A stretch of DNA of 64,000 nt from Dictyobacter formicarum. GTDB taxonomy: Bacteria; Chloroflexota; Ktedonobacteria; Ktedonobacterales; Ktedonobacteraceae. Both the position numbers and the translations under genes were made by a program. Location: NCBI RefSeq assembly GCF_016587435.1, contig NZ_BNJJ01000005.1, positions 1 to 64,000 of the forward strand, in the 5' to 3' direction. Of this stretch, positions 17,023 through 25,740 are shown piece after piece. Numbering within the stretch: the first letter of the stretch is position 1; each line of letters starts with the position of its first letter. A model generated the notes under the pieces. That model was not told the DNA's origin. It worked only from the letters and a program-made list of their open reading frames with translations, and ran no database searches.

Positions 17023-19158
17023 TTAAACCTCCATGGCTGATGAAGCGCTTGCGCGCTCTATGCGAACCGCGCAGACCTTGAACTCAGGCATATGACTATC
17101 TGGATCTAACGCGGGATTAGTAAGACGATTAGCAGATTGTTGGCCATTCCAGTGGAATGGCACAAAAATGGTATCCTCACGAATTGTGCTTGTAAGTTTC
17201 GCGCGAAACAAGGCAGAACCACGCCGTGTAGTCGCTTGTACCTGTTCTCCATCAGTGATTCCATAGGTACGAGCCGTCGTTGGATGTACCTCTAGCCAGG
17301 GATGGGGAGCAACGGCGTTCAGTTGCTCTACGCGACGTGTCTGGGTACCTGACTGATACTGAGCCAGGATACGACCGGTAGTTAAGTACAAGGGATAGCT
17401 AGCATCAGGTTCTTCATCTGGCGCTTGATGAATAACCGCATGGAATCGCGCTCTTCCAGAGGGGGTAGGGAAACGCTCTTGAAACAGGCGGGGCGTGCCT
17501 GGATGCTCTGCTGAGGAACAAGGCCAGAACACGCCATCCTGTTCCTCGATCTTCTCATAGCTGATTCCCGCATAATCGGCCAGGCCGCCTGCGCTGGCCC
17601 GGGCAAGCTCCTCAAAAATCTGGCGCGGCTCCGCATAAGTAAAATAAGCGCCTTTGCCAAGAGCGGCGGCTAGCATGCAGAGTATCTTGCTATCAGAATA
17701 AATGCTTTGCGGTGCTGTAAAGGCACACCGGCGTCGAAGCACACGCCCTTCGACGTTGGTTATCGTACCCTCTTCTTCTGCCCATTGGGTTGTGGGAAGA
17801 ACAATATTTGCCAGTTGGGCGGTTTCAGATAAAAAGAAGTCGGCCACAACCATAAATTCTACGGTCCGTAATCGCTCTTGAATATGGAGTGCATTAGGGG
17901 CTGATACCACCGGGTTTGTACCCATGATCATTAATCCATGAATACCACCTGGTTGTCCCACCGCCTCTAACATCTCATATGCGGATCTACCAGGTCCAGG
18001 AAGAGCCTCTTCCGCAATACCCCAGACGCCAGCAATATGTTGTCGCGCTAGCGGATCTGTAATGCGGCGATAGCCAGGCAATTGGTCCGCTTTTTGGCCA
18101 TGTTCTCTGCCTCCCTGGCCATTCCCCTGGCCAGTCAGACATCCATATCCACTGGCTGGACGACCAACCAAACCCAGGGCCAGAGCGATATTTATATAGG
18201 AAAGCACATTGTGTACTCCCTGCCGCTGCTGTTCGGCGCCACGGGCAGTCAGGATGATTGCGGAACGAGCCTCTCCTAGCATGCGTGCCACCTGGAATAA
18301 TTGCGCTTCCGGAATACCAGTAATGCGCTCAACCCGTTCAGGCCAATACAGGGCCACATTCGCTTTGACGCGTTCAAAATCACTGGTGCGCTGCTGAATA
18401 TATTGATAATCCAGCAAGCCCTCTCGGATCAAAATGTGCAGAATCCCATTAGCCAGGGCAGCGTCGGTACCAGGAGTCAGGCGCAGATGTACAGTAGCCC
18501 CATGCGTGGTTATAGATGCTCGTGGATCAACCACAATCAATTGCCCGCCTCGTTGACGCTGGGACTCAAAATACTGCATCAATGGTGGCATGGTTTCGGC
18601 TGCATTGCTGCCTATCAATATTACCACCTCAGCCTGGGCAATATCTGCAATAGGAAAAGGCAGGCCACGATCCAGGCCAAAGGCGGCCATCCCGGCCGTA
18701 GCCGCTGAAGACATACAAAAACGGCCATTGTAGTCAATTTGAGATGTCCCTAAAGCCACACGGGCAAATTTTCCAAGGAGATAGGCTTTTTCATTAGTCA
18801 GGGAACCGCCACCCAGCACGCCAAGCGCATCTTTCCCATAACGTGCCTGTACCTGTTGAAATTTTTCGACAATGGTAGCAATAGCTTCTTCCCAGGAGAT
18901 CGGCTCAAATGTACCACCCGCCATACGCTGTAGTGGTGTGAGCAGGCGCTCTGGATGCTGAAGAGTCGCCGCCGCGTGCCAACCTTTGATGCACATACGG
19001 CCATTGTTGACTGGAAAATGAATGTTACCAGTAATTGTAGCTTGCTCACGCGGTCCAGTTATATGCATGCCACACTGCAATGCACAGTATGGACAATGCG
19101 TAGCAACCCTGTGTCGACCAGAAACCCGCGTTATCTGTGAATCTGCAATATTCTGCAT
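17023..19158 (-). CDS. nasA: Assimilatory nitrate reductase catalytic subunit (molybdopterin)
   Basis: This cytoplasmic Mo-bis-MGD enzyme reduces nitrate to nitrite. With the start at 19158 it has 711 residues. The N-terminal [4Fe-4S] motif is CPYCALQCGM with a fourth cysteine in NGRMCIKGW. The Mo ligand region reads YNGRFCMSSAATAG, the Cys form used by Nas/Nap enzymes. MGD-binding segments include LIGSNAAETMPP, GYGCLTGQGNGQGGREHGQKADQLPG and the C-terminal TGRILAQYQSGTQTRR. There is no Tat signal, so it stays inside the cell. The start is chosen for GAGGAAG 6 nt upstream. A GTG at 19191 extends the frame without a ribosome site. A formate dehydrogenase is the alternative, but the operon argues for nitrate. 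Confidence 0.93.
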   Translation of the reverse strand: MQNIADSQITRVSGRHRVATHCPYCALQCGMHITGPREQATITGNIHFPVNNGRMCIKGWHAAATLQHPERLLTPLQRMAGGTFEPISWEEAIATIVEKFQQVQARYGKDALGVLGGGSLTNEKAYLLGKFARVALGTSQIDYNGRFCMSSAATAGMAAFGLDRGLPFPIADIAQAEVVILIGSNAAETMPPLMQYFESQRQRGGQLIVVDPRASITTHGATVHLRLTPGTDAALANGILHILIREGLLDYQYIQQRTSDFERVKANVALYWPERVERITGIPEAQLFQVARMLGEARSAIILTARGAEQQRQGVHNVLSYINIALALGLVGRPASGYGCLTGQGNGQGGREHGQKADQLPGYRRITDPLARQHIAGVWGIAEEALPGPGRSAYEMLEAVGQPGGIHGLMIMGTNPVVSAPNALHIQERLRTVEFMVVADFFLSETAQLANIVLPTTQWAEEEGTITNVEGRVLRRRCAFTAPQSIYSDSKILCMLAAALGKGAYFTYAEPRQIFEELARASAGGLADYAGISYEKIEEQDGVFWPCSSAEHPGTPRLFQERFPTPSGRARFHAVIHQAPDEEPDASYPLYLTTGRILAQYQSGTQTRRVEQLNAVAPHPWLEVHPTTARTYGITDGEQVQATTRRGSALFRAKLTSTIREDTIFVPFHWNGQQSANRLTNPALDPDSHMPEFKVCAVRIERASASSAMEV

Positions 19159-19323
19159 GTTGCGCTTCCTCGTATGACCTGTTGTATGCACAGTAGCAAT
19201 CCAGGATATGTATTATCATCTGGACAACAAATACTTCATTGATGTTGCTAATAGGTCATACTCTTGAGAGATACATGTGCGGAACAAGCAGCATTGCATG
19301 CCCACCTGGCCTTATAGGAATAT

Positions 19324-19359
19324 ATACATTTGTATAAATTGTACAAATGTATCGTTCAA
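19324..19359 (-). promoter_or_regulatory. nas operon promoter with an overlapping operator palindrome
   Basis: On the minus strand TTGAAC (19354-19359) and TATACA (19331-19336) are 17 bp apart. A perfect palindrome with 11-bp arms (ATACATTTGTA at 19324-19334, its complement at 19342-19352, 7-bp spacer) covers the -10 and most of the spacer. That is the position of a repressor site or a dual regulator. It does not match the NtcA form GTA-N8-TAC exactly. The rest of 19192-19532 holds no gene. Confidence 0.65.
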
Positions 19360-19532
19360 AGACATACTAACATCAAATTAATATCGATAGAACGGTTGAA
19401 AGATATAAAATATTTTCCTCATCATTGTATATTTTGCACAATAGACTATCAATAATAACATGTCGCTGCGGGATTCTCCGACTTAAGAAGATAAATATAC
19501 GATTTATGCTAATGGGCATACACAGGTGCGTC

Positions 19533-19595
19533 ATCATCCAAAAAGCAGGCACAACAACGTCCTATGAGCGTTGTTGTGCCTGCTTTTTGGATGAT
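19533..19595 (-). terminator. cobT terminator with 27-bp perfect arms
   Basis: Arms 19533-19559 and 19569-19595 are perfectly complementary around a 9-nt loop. The GC-rich inner stem is flanked by A5/T5 runs. It ends the btuF-cobO-cobT transcript just past cobT. Confidence 0.85.
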
Positions 19596-19623
19596 TTATA
19601 TTATTCGCTTAAAAGCATGCCTG

Positions 19624-20679
19624 CTATGCATTCTTATTGCTTACGCCGGCTTCGGCAAAAGTGGCCATTTCCTGGTGGGTACGCAGGGCTCCCTCAATGA
19701 TATGCATGGCTAGAACGGCACCGGTACCTTCTCCCAATCTCAACTGGAGATTAAGCAATGGCTCCAAATGCAGTTTTTCCAGGATCAGGCGGTGGCCGCG
19801 TTCAACGGAGAGGTGTCCGGCAAAAAGATAGTCACGCACGGTAGGAGCAAGGGCACAGGCGACCAGGGCCGCGGCGCTGGAAATAAAACCATCAATAATA
19901 CTAGGAATGTGCCGGGCGGCAGCAGCCAGGATCACACCCACCAGGCCAGCTATCTCCAGACCTCCCAGTTTGGCCAGCACGTCAAGCGGCTGCGCGGCAT
20001 CAGGAGCATTGTGAGTGATAGCCTGCTCGACAATACGTACTTTATGCGCCAGCTGTTGATCATCAATGCCAGTACCACGACCAGTAACGTATTCAACCGG
20101 CACATCCAGAAAGCAGGCGGTAAGTGCGCTGGCCGCGGTTGTATTGCCAATACCCATTTCACCGGTGGCCACCAGATCCAGACCCTGCTCAGCCAGATTT
20201 TCAATCACCTCGACACCAACGTTGATGGCCTGCAGGACTTCAGCCTGACTCATGGCAGCTTCTCGTGCCATATTGGCGGTCCCTCGCCGCACTTTACGAG
20301 ACAAGAGGTTGGGATGTTCAAGGTCAGCGGCCACACCGATATCAACCACGGTCACGTCGGACTGCGCCTGCCGGGCCAGTGCGTTAATAGCCGCGCCTCC
20401 AGACAGAAAGTTGAGTACCATCTGGGGTGTAACATCTTTAGGATAGGCACTCACACCCTCGGCGGTTACACCATGGTCGGCAGCCATGACAACGACCGCC
20501 CGGCGCTGTACAACAGGTACCACGCTTCTGGTGATGCCCGCCATCTGCACCGCGATCTCTTCAAGGCGTCCCAGACTACCAGGTGGCTTGGTCAGTTGCG
20601 ACTGCCGCGCGCGTGCCTGCTCAACGCTACCGGAATCGAGTGGAGTAATTTTTTCAATCAAAGCATTTAAATCTACCAT
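19624..20679 (-). CDS. cobT: Nicotinate-nucleotide-dimethylbenzimidazole phosphoribosyltransferase
   Basis: CobT makes alpha-ribazole phosphate from dimethylbenzimidazole and nicotinate mononucleotide for the lower loop of cobalamin. The 351-residue protein has TKPPGSLGRLEEIA, the conserved VVMAADHGVTAEGVSAYP, LSGGAAINALA, TGEMGIGNTTAASALT and the catalytic glutamate loop LRLGEGTGAVLA near residue 318. The length is typical. AAAGGT precedes the ATG. It is the third gene behind the cobalamin riboswitch, with an intercistronic hairpin between it and cobO. Confidence 0.97.
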   Translation of the reverse strand: MVDLNALIEKITPLDSGSVEQARARQSQLTKPPGSLGRLEEIAVQMAGITRSVVPVVQRRAVVVMAADHGVTAEGVSAYPKDVTPQMVLNFLSGGAAINALARQAQSDVTVVDIGVAADLEHPNLLSRKVRRGTANMAREAAMSQAEVLQAINVGVEVIENLAEQGLDLVATGEMGIGNTTAASALTACFLDVPVEYVTGRGTGIDDQQLAHKVRIVEQAITHNAPDAAQPLDVLAKLGGLEIAGLVGVILAAAARHIPSIIDGFISSAAALVACALAPTVRDYLFAGHLSVERGHRLILEKLHLEPLLNLQLRLGEGTGAVLAMHIIEGALRTHQEMATFAEAGVSNKNA

Positions 20680-20706
20680 AAACTATACCTTTTTATGTTA
20701 CGTACT

Positions 20707-20737
20707 ATGCCAGCTTGCTGTCTTTGCAAGCTGGCAT
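20707..20737 (-). repeat. Intercistronic hairpin between cobO and cobT
   Basis: ATGCCAGCTTG (20707-20717) pairs perfectly with its complement at 20727-20737, with a 9-nt loop and no T tract. It lies between two genes of one operon, so a role in mRNA processing or in lowering downstream expression is more likely than full termination. Confidence 0.6.
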
Positions 20738-20744
20738 GAGAGAT

Positions 20745-21380
20745 TTAGAAATCCACACCCTTTTGGGCCAGGATACCTTCATGGTAAGGATGCTTAATCT
20801 CTGCCATTTCAGTAACCAGATCGGCATAGTCAATTAAGGCCTGGGGGGCATCTCGTCCAGTGATAATAATATGCATCTTGGGATTGCGTGTCTGTAAGGT
20901 GCTCAGCACTTCATTCACATCTAACCAGCCATAGTTGATGGCATAGGTAATCTCATCCATAATCACCACATCATACTGGTCACTCTCGATCTTTTCCCGA
21001 CAGAGTTGCCAGCATTTTCTGGCCAGCGCCTTATCATGCTCCAGGTTATCACTGTTCCAGGTAAAACCATCTCCCAGAGGAATAATCTCTATGCCGAGTT
21101 TCTGAGCGGCTCGAATCTCACCCCACTTGCCCGTCTGAGATTTCAAGAACTGCAGCATCACTACACGCAAATTGTGCCCCCAGGCCCGGAACAATACACC
21201 GAGAGCGGCAGTGGTCTTGCCTTTGCCATTGCCAGTGTTGATCATCACCAGTCCTTTGGCTGGCTTACGATGCGCGCGCATTTCAGCCTGTTCCTTACGA
21301 ATGCGGGCACGACCCTCTTCAGTTAATTCGTCAACTTCGACGGACTCACCTTGAGCCTCAGCATAATTTTGCTCTTCCAT
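20745..21380 (-). CDS. cobO: Cob(I)yrinic acid a,c-diamide adenosyltransferase
   Basis: CobO/BtuR attaches the 5'-deoxyadenosyl group of ATP to the cobalt of corrinoids. The 211-residue protein has an N-terminal charged arm, then the P-loop-like GNGKGKTTAALGVLFRAWG near residues 50-66, VVMLQFLKS, and the DEITYAINYGWLD and IITGRDAPQALIDYADLVTEM segments typical of the family. The C-terminus KHPYHEGILAQKGVDF is also characteristic. It lies 35 nt downstream of btuF in a riboswitch-led operon. It adenosylates imported cobinamide or cobalamin. Confidence 0.96.
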   Translation of the reverse strand: MEEQNYAEAQGESVEVDELTEEGRARIRKEQAEMRAHRKPAKGLVMINTGNGKGKTTAALGVLFRAWGHNLRVVMLQFLKSQTGKWGEIRAAQKLGIEIIPLGDGFTWNSDNLEHDKALARKCWQLCREKIESDQYDVVIMDEITYAINYGWLDVNEVLSTLQTRNPKMHIIITGRDAPQALIDYADLVTEMAEIKHPYHEGILAQKGVDF

Positions 21381-21415
21381 TATTTTTTATCCTCTTCCAT
21401 ACATAACGTGAACAT

Positions 21416-22414
21416 TTACACACTCGCTGTGCAATAGTCCGGCAGTGCACCTGAGAACTTATCGGGATGTACAACCTGAGCCAGGCAGCGCAATCCCTGC
21501 ACGATGCGGGGTCCTGGACGCTGCATGATATCAGAATTAAGATGGTAGACATGATGTGACTTTACCGCCTCAATACCTCCCCAGTTTGCTCGCTTGTATA
21601 CAACAGATGGCTGACCACCATACAGTGGATCTTCAGTAAGAATTATATATTGCGGATTGGCAGCGATGACAGATTCATCCGTCACCTGTGGATAGCCTCC
21701 GTTGGTGGTGTTGTTGTGAAAAATATTCGCAACATTGGCATAGCTGGCCATCTCATCGCCAAATGACCCGCCACCAAAGACATAGGGTTTGCCGGGCGTG
21801 CTATCATCTACCTCTAACAGGGTTTTGATCGCAGGAGTACCTTTAACCTCGCTCTGGATCTGGGCAATCTGCTGTCTCATCTGTGTCACCAGCGACTCGG
21901 CCACATTTTCAGTATGCGTCAATCGACCGATCAGCGCGATCTGATCCAGGGTCTGCGAGATATTGGGCGAGGGCAGATCGACCACCTGCAAACCCAGTTG
22001 AGACAGTTGGGTATCATATTTCTTGGACAAACCACCCGAGCTCAAAACCAGATCCGGCTTTAAAGCCACGATGGCTTCTACATTAAAACCTGAGCTGCTC
22101 GACACCTTCTTCAGTCCAGCCAGCGCAGCAGGATAGTTGGTAAAAGCATCGACACCTACGACCCGCTTCTCCAGATGTAAAGCGCCCAGGATCTCACTGA
22201 TGCTGGGTGCCAGCGACACAATGCGCTGCGGAGCTGTTTTCGGGATAGCAATCGGGGTTCCATACGCGTCCAGCGCAGGAGTGGGGGTAGGTTGTGCGGC
22301 AGGAGTGCTGCCTGACCCCTGGGAATTACTGCTCTGTCCACAAGCAGCCAGGGTTAACATGAAACTCAGTAAAAAAACGCTTAATAAACGCAATGAGATG
22401 ACATGGGTGCGCAT
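21416..22414 (-). CDS. btuF: Corrinoid ABC transporter substrate-binding lipoprotein, BtuF-like
   Basis: This is a surface lipoprotein that would capture cobalamin or cobinamide for an ABC importer. With the start at 22414 it has 332 residues. A signal peptide ends in the lipobox LTLAAC (Cys near residue 25), and a Ser/Pro/Thr-rich linker follows. Then comes the helical-backbone metal/B12-receptor fold: QRIVSLAPSISEILGALHLEKRVVGVD, ALKPDLVLSSGG, GKPYVFGGGSFGDEMAS and AANPQYIILTEDP. An iron-siderophore binding protein is the alternative, but the riboswitch and cob neighbours favour corrinoids. The start has AAGGAT 8-9 nt upstream. A longer frame would begin inside the leader. No BtuC or BtuD gene adjoins it. 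Confidence 0.9.
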   Translation of the reverse strand: MRTHVISLRLLSVFLLSFMLTLAACGQSSNSQGSGSTPAAQPTPTPALDAYGTPIAIPKTAPQRIVSLAPSISEILGALHLEKRVVGVDAFTNYPAALAGLKKVSSSSGFNVEAIVALKPDLVLSSGGLSKKYDTQLSQLGLQVVDLPSPNISQTLDQIALIGRLTHTENVAESLVTQMRQQIAQIQSEVKGTPAIKTLLEVDDSTPGKPYVFGGGSFGDEMASYANVANIFHNNTTNGGYPQVTDESVIAANPQYIILTEDPLYGGQPSVVYKRANWGGIEAVKSHHVYHLNSDIMQRPGPRIVQGLRCLAQVVHPDKFSGALPDYCTASV

Positions 22415-22546
22415 ATACTTGTATCCTTCTAGATAACGCCCATAGTCACCTCGCGAAAAATAGCAGCCAGCCCAAGACAAAAAGAGAAATGAGAAGAGAA
22501 TGCCTGGGTAGCTCGCTCCTTTTACGCGAAGGATGAAGAGCATAAC

Positions 22547-22714
22547 TCACCAGGCAGGTCTCCTGACTTCTGGCATACTTTTGCGGCCTTCCCGTTCCAT
22601 CAGAACAGTGGCAAGTGGAGCAATAAGCATGACACCAGTTACAGTAGCGCGACTGCGTCGGATTTTCACCGACTTCCCTATTCTGCCAGGACTTCTGTTC
22701 TGGCCACCTGGTGA
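22547..22714 (-). promoter_or_regulatory. Cobalamin riboswitch
   Basis: Read on the minus strand, the segment holds the family hallmarks in order: the P1 stem (CCTGGTGA pairing with TCACCAGG at the two ends), a GGGAAGTCGGTG-AAATCCG-like core, GCGCTACTGTAACTG, and near the 3' end the B12 box AGTCAGGAGACCTGCC (about 22553-22570). It sits directly upstream of btuF-cobO-cobT, so adenosylcobalamin would turn these genes off. This is a recognisable class, identified by eye and not by a covariance search. Confidence 0.95.
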
Positions 22715-22789
22715 AATAAAAAAGTTGAGTTATTTCCTCAGCTAGTATACCGAGCTTTATCCATTTATGTCAATAAACGCGTTGCTTAC

Positions 22790-23818
22790 CTAATAGCCGC
22801 GTTCCTTATCGACCACATTATAGAGCGTCTCTCCTTTGAGGTAGCGGCGTAGATTTTCGGTAAAAATCATGGCCACGCGCTCATCGTAATGAGGCGTCAT
22901 GCCAGAGATGTGAGGGCTCATGATCACATTGGGAATGCCAAACAAGGGACTGCTTGAAGGGAGCGGCTCTTCCGCAAAGACATCCAGGGCGGCTCCGGCA
23001 ATCTCTTTTCCTTTCAAGGCATCAATCAGGTCAGCTTCATTACACACATCACCGCGAGCAATGTTTACAAATAAAGTGCTATCCTTCATGGCCCGAAACG
23101 CCGCAGCATCAAACATACCCCTGGTAGCAAGAGTCAGCGGCACAGCCGCTACGACAACGTCGCTGTCGGACAGAGCCTGGTAAAAGTGATCTTTCGTATA
23201 ATAATGGTCAGGCAGGATACCATCTGGATCACCAATATCCGGAAAGAGGAAACCATGATCACGATGGTCCGATCGCTGCTCCATTGCGATGATACGCATG
23301 CCAAAAACTTTGGCCAGCCGGGCAACTTCACGACCAATACTGCCATATCCAACGACATTGAGCGTTTTACCACGTAACTCTTCGGGCATAAACAGATTGC
23401 GCTCCTGCTCATCCGGCCATTGTCCTTTTTGCTTCCATGTATCAAACTGCTGATAGCGATGGAACCAGGACAGCATCGTAGTCAATACATATTCAGCAAT
23501 ATTGACCGCATGTACGCCACTGGCCGTAGTGATGATGGCATCGGATTTTGCCAATGGGCCATTGAAGGCCTGATTGGCTCCAGCGGAATAGAGTTGGACC
23601 CAGCGCAAGTTCGGAGCCTGCTCGGGCGTGGGGAAAGCTCCCAGAGTAAAAAGGATCTCCACTTCTTTCCATAACTCATCAGAGATATCTTCTACCTTAG
23701 CCCAGGGCCGCAACTCAACAGAGAAATCGGGCGCCATTTCCTGTATACGAGCATTCCAGCTATCCTCTAGATGCGCGGTGATCAATATAGTGCGCCGGGA
23801 ATTATTTATGTGCCTCAC
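22790..23818 (-). CDS. D-isomer-specific 2-hydroxyacid dehydrogenase
   Basis: This NAD(P)-dependent dehydrogenase acts on 2-keto/2-hydroxy acids. The protein has the split substrate domain, the Rossmann motif VVGYGSIGREVARLAK, VAAVPLTLATRGMF, and the catalytic set Arg in NIARGDVCNE, Glu in DVFAEEPLP and His in SPHISGMTP. It is nearest to the CtBP/YPL113-like or phosphoglycerate dehydrogenase-like groups, and the substrate is open. I place the start at the GTG at 23818 because a perfect GGAGG lies 8 nt upstream. That site is itself inside the six-codon extension to an ATG at 23833, which has no ribosome site. The gene stands alone. Confidence 0.88.
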   Translation of the reverse strand: MRHINNSRRTILITAHLEDSWNARIQEMAPDFSVELRPWAKVEDISDELWKEVEILFTLGAFPTPEQAPNLRWVQLYSAGANQAFNGPLAKSDAIITTASGVHAVNIAEYVLTTMLSWFHRYQQFDTWKQKGQWPDEQERNLFMPEELRGKTLNVVGYGSIGREVARLAKVFGMRIIAMEQRSDHRDHGFLFPDIGDPDGILPDHYYTKDHFYQALSDSDVVVAAVPLTLATRGMFDAAAFRAMKDSTLFVNIARGDVCNEADLIDALKGKEIAGAALDVFAEEPLPSSSPLFGIPNVIMSPHISGMTPHYDERVAMIFTENLRRYLKGETLYNVVDKERGY

Positions 23819-23988
23819 AGCAAAATCCTCCATACGTGTTTTCTTCTATATTATCACGCCCGAACCCCATGCAGGAGATTAGAAACACTTTCCTATTCAG
23901 TAATTCAACAAGGCCTTCATGAACGTTCCCAAAGGTGCCAATGAGCTGGCGGGCATAATTGCCGCCAGCCTCTGCCTATCTGCACTTA

Positions 23989-24017
23989 CAAGTATGAGAA
24001 TCTTTGCGAATTGTCAA
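23989..24017 (-). promoter_or_regulatory. Probable promoter of the 2-hydroxyacid dehydrogenase
   Basis: TTGACA (24012-24017) and TACTTG (23989-23994) are 17 bp apart on the minus strand. The leader of about 160 nt contains an inverted repeat, CTGGCGGG with its near-complement around 23945-23968. Confidence 0.4.
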
Positions 24018-24019
24018 TC

Positions 24020-24040
24020 CAGACACCTGCGAGGTGTCTG
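24020..24040 (-). terminator. Stem-loop after the methyltransferase gene
   Basis: CAGACACCT-GCG-AGGTGTCTG is a perfect 9-bp stem 12 nt past the methyltransferase stop. The T tract is poor. Confidence 0.5.
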
Positions 24041-24051
24041 ATAGACTTTGC

Positions 24052-24759
24052 TTACCCAGGATAGCTCTCTCTCGTGCGATCCTCACCTTTTCTGGCACTA
24101 ACAAAACCATAGTGTTTGTGGCCTGCAGAAAGACTTCTAATGCGAAAGGGGATATTTCCTGTTGTCAGGTGCTCAAAACCCTCAGATTGCAGGAATGCGG
24201 GGAAGTTTTGAATCCCCATCTCTGTATCAAATGGAAGAGAACAACCCTGATGTTCCTCTGAGCTTTGAAAATCAACAACTAACAGGCGTCCTCCTGTTTT
24301 GAGGACACGAGCAATTTCAGTAACTCCCTGGTGTTTGATGTCATCGGGGACATGGTGCATCATAAATGTAGAGAGCACTACATCGAATGTCTGATCGGGA
24401 AAAGGAATCTGCTCGATTCCCCCTTGCTGAAAATTGATGGAGAGACCAGCACGTGTAGCTTTGTGGCAAGCTCCGGCAAGCAACGACTTTGACGGATCAA
24501 TGCCCGCGATACAACCAGTTTCCCCAACATACTCTTTGGCGATCAGCGCTAGAGTTCCAGTTCCGCAACCCACATCCAATACAGTCTCACCGGATTGCAA
24601 CTGTGCCAGATTAGCGATCATGTGGCGGAATGTAGATTCTCTTCCCTGCATAACAAACCACCTTACAATCATGTCGTACCACCAGGCGGAGAAAGAAATT
24701 ACGATCCCAGGCGATTCTGCGTGCGAGGTTCTAGCCCTTCGGTTCCCATGTAAGGACAT
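24052..24759 (-). CDS. SAM-dependent class I methyltransferase (UbiE/Methyltransf_11 type)
   Basis: The 235-residue protein has the SAM-binding motif I ETVLDVGCGTGTLALIAK near residues 57-74, the acidic motif II AGIDPSKSLL, FDVVLSTFMMHHVPD (motif IV/post-IV) and VLKTGGRLLVVDF (motif V/VI). The layout is that of small-molecule or quinone-type C/O-methyltransferases. The substrate is unknown. AAAGGAG lies 8 nt before the ATG. It is divergent from a TetR regulator with a palindrome between them, so it is probably the regulator's target. Confidence 0.88.
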   Translation of the reverse strand: MSLHGNRRARTSHAESPGIVISFSAWWYDMIVRWFVMQGRESTFRHMIANLAQLQSGETVLDVGCGTGTLALIAKEYVGETGCIAGIDPSKSLLAGACHKATRAGLSINFQQGGIEQIPFPDQTFDVVLSTFMMHHVPDDIKHQGVTEIARVLKTGGRLLVVDFQSSEEHQGCSLPFDTEMGIQNFPAFLQSEGFEHLTTGNIPFRIRSLSAGHKHYGFVSARKGEDRTRESYPG

Positions 24760-24802
24760 AGCACTTGCTCCTTTCAGAAAAACAGATTATCCTGTAATGG
24801 AG

Positions 24803-24822
24803 ATTCTCCGATAATGGAGAAT
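24803..24822. promoter_or_regulatory. Candidate TetR operator
   Basis: ATTCTCC-GATAAT-GGAGAAT is a perfect palindrome with 7-bp arms and a 6-bp centre. It lies in the gap between the divergent methyltransferase and TetR genes, where an autoregulating repressor would bind. Confidence 0.5.
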
Positions 24823-24934
24823 ATCTCTTCCTCTATTAAAAGGGAATAGCCAGCTACTGACTAGAAGCAATGAGAAGAAAAAACTCACTAATGTACAAAT
24901 AGCCAAAAATATCCGGCAAAAGGGGATGAATTGA

Positions 24935-25543
24935 TTGAGACAAGAGAAGCAGGATCGTCGCTCCCAGCGGACACGTCAACTGGTTACGAAAGCGCTAGCA
25001 GAACTGTTGCAAGAGAAGCGCTATGAAGATATCACTGTGCGAGACATTGTGGAGCGCGCGAATGTTGGTAGCTCAACTTTTTATGCTCATTATTTTGATA
25101 AAGAAGATGTCCAGGCTGCATTGCTCAAACAGCTCTTTGAACAGCTGCATCAGCAGTTGTTGCGCAGGGGCGGGAGGCAAGAAATAGTGCCGAGTATGGA
25201 GTTGATTCAGCATGTTCAGCAAAACGCCCAGCAACTTCAAGCATTGGTACGTAGCCGCTCAGGAGAAACCCTCTGGAAAGTTGTAGAAAGAAGCATAAGC
25301 CAGATAATTGAGCAATCTATAATGGAGCAGACAAGCTCAAAATGGTCCTATGCCGTCCCTGTGCCAATTGTAGCACACTATTTGGCTGCAACCTTGCTGA
25401 CCCTGTTAAAATGGTGGCTTAGCACCGACATGCCGTATTCTCCGGAACAGATGAACGATTTTTTTCAGCAACTTGCCCTGCCTGACAGGTGGGTACCAGT
25501 AAAGAGCAAGGACGAAGAGATTGGGAAGAGAACAAGCAGATGA
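24935..25543 (+). CDS. TetR/AcrR-family transcriptional regulator
   Basis: The 202-residue protein has the TetR helix-turn-helix near residues 12-58: RTRQLVTKALAELL, YEDITVRDIVERANVGSSTFYAHYFDKEDV. The C-terminal ligand domain (about 60-190) is unassigned. The start is TTG at 24935, with AAGGGGATG about 8 nt upstream. The ATG at 24927 meets a stop at once. It lies divergent from the methyltransferase and 198 nt upstream of a CDF cation transporter on the same strand, so either or both could be its targets. Confidence 0.88.
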   Translation: MRQEKQDRRSQRTRQLVTKALAELLQEKRYEDITVRDIVERANVGSSTFYAHYFDKEDVQAALLKQLFEQLHQQLLRRGGRQEIVPSMELIQHVQQNAQQLQALVRSRSGETLWKVVERSISQIIEQSIMEQTSSKWSYAVPVPIVAHYLAATLLTLLKWWLSTDMPYSPEQMNDFFQQLALPDRWVPVKSKDEEIGKRTSR

Positions 25544-25740
25544 TTTTCAACGATGCGACGCTGACAATCAGTAACACCTGAGAAGTCACTTTGTCCTTGC
25601 TAACAACAACTTTACTCTATCCCATCAGCAAGAAAAGTTGTTCCCTTTTGATCAATTATTCGTACTACATTAAGATAGCCATACGTTTAAAGATCAGCAA
25701 AGAAAGCTATACCGAAGCTTTCTTAAGACGAAAGAATTAT

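Noticed and set aside
19324..19352. NtcA binding site on the nas promoter
   Set aside because: The spacing between GTA and TAC in the palindrome is 7, not 8, and NtcA is a cyanobacterial regulator.
22547..22714. The riboswitch region as the coding start of a longer btuF
   Set aside because: The frame upstream of 22414 lacks a ribosome site, and the segment matches the cobalamin riboswitch instead.
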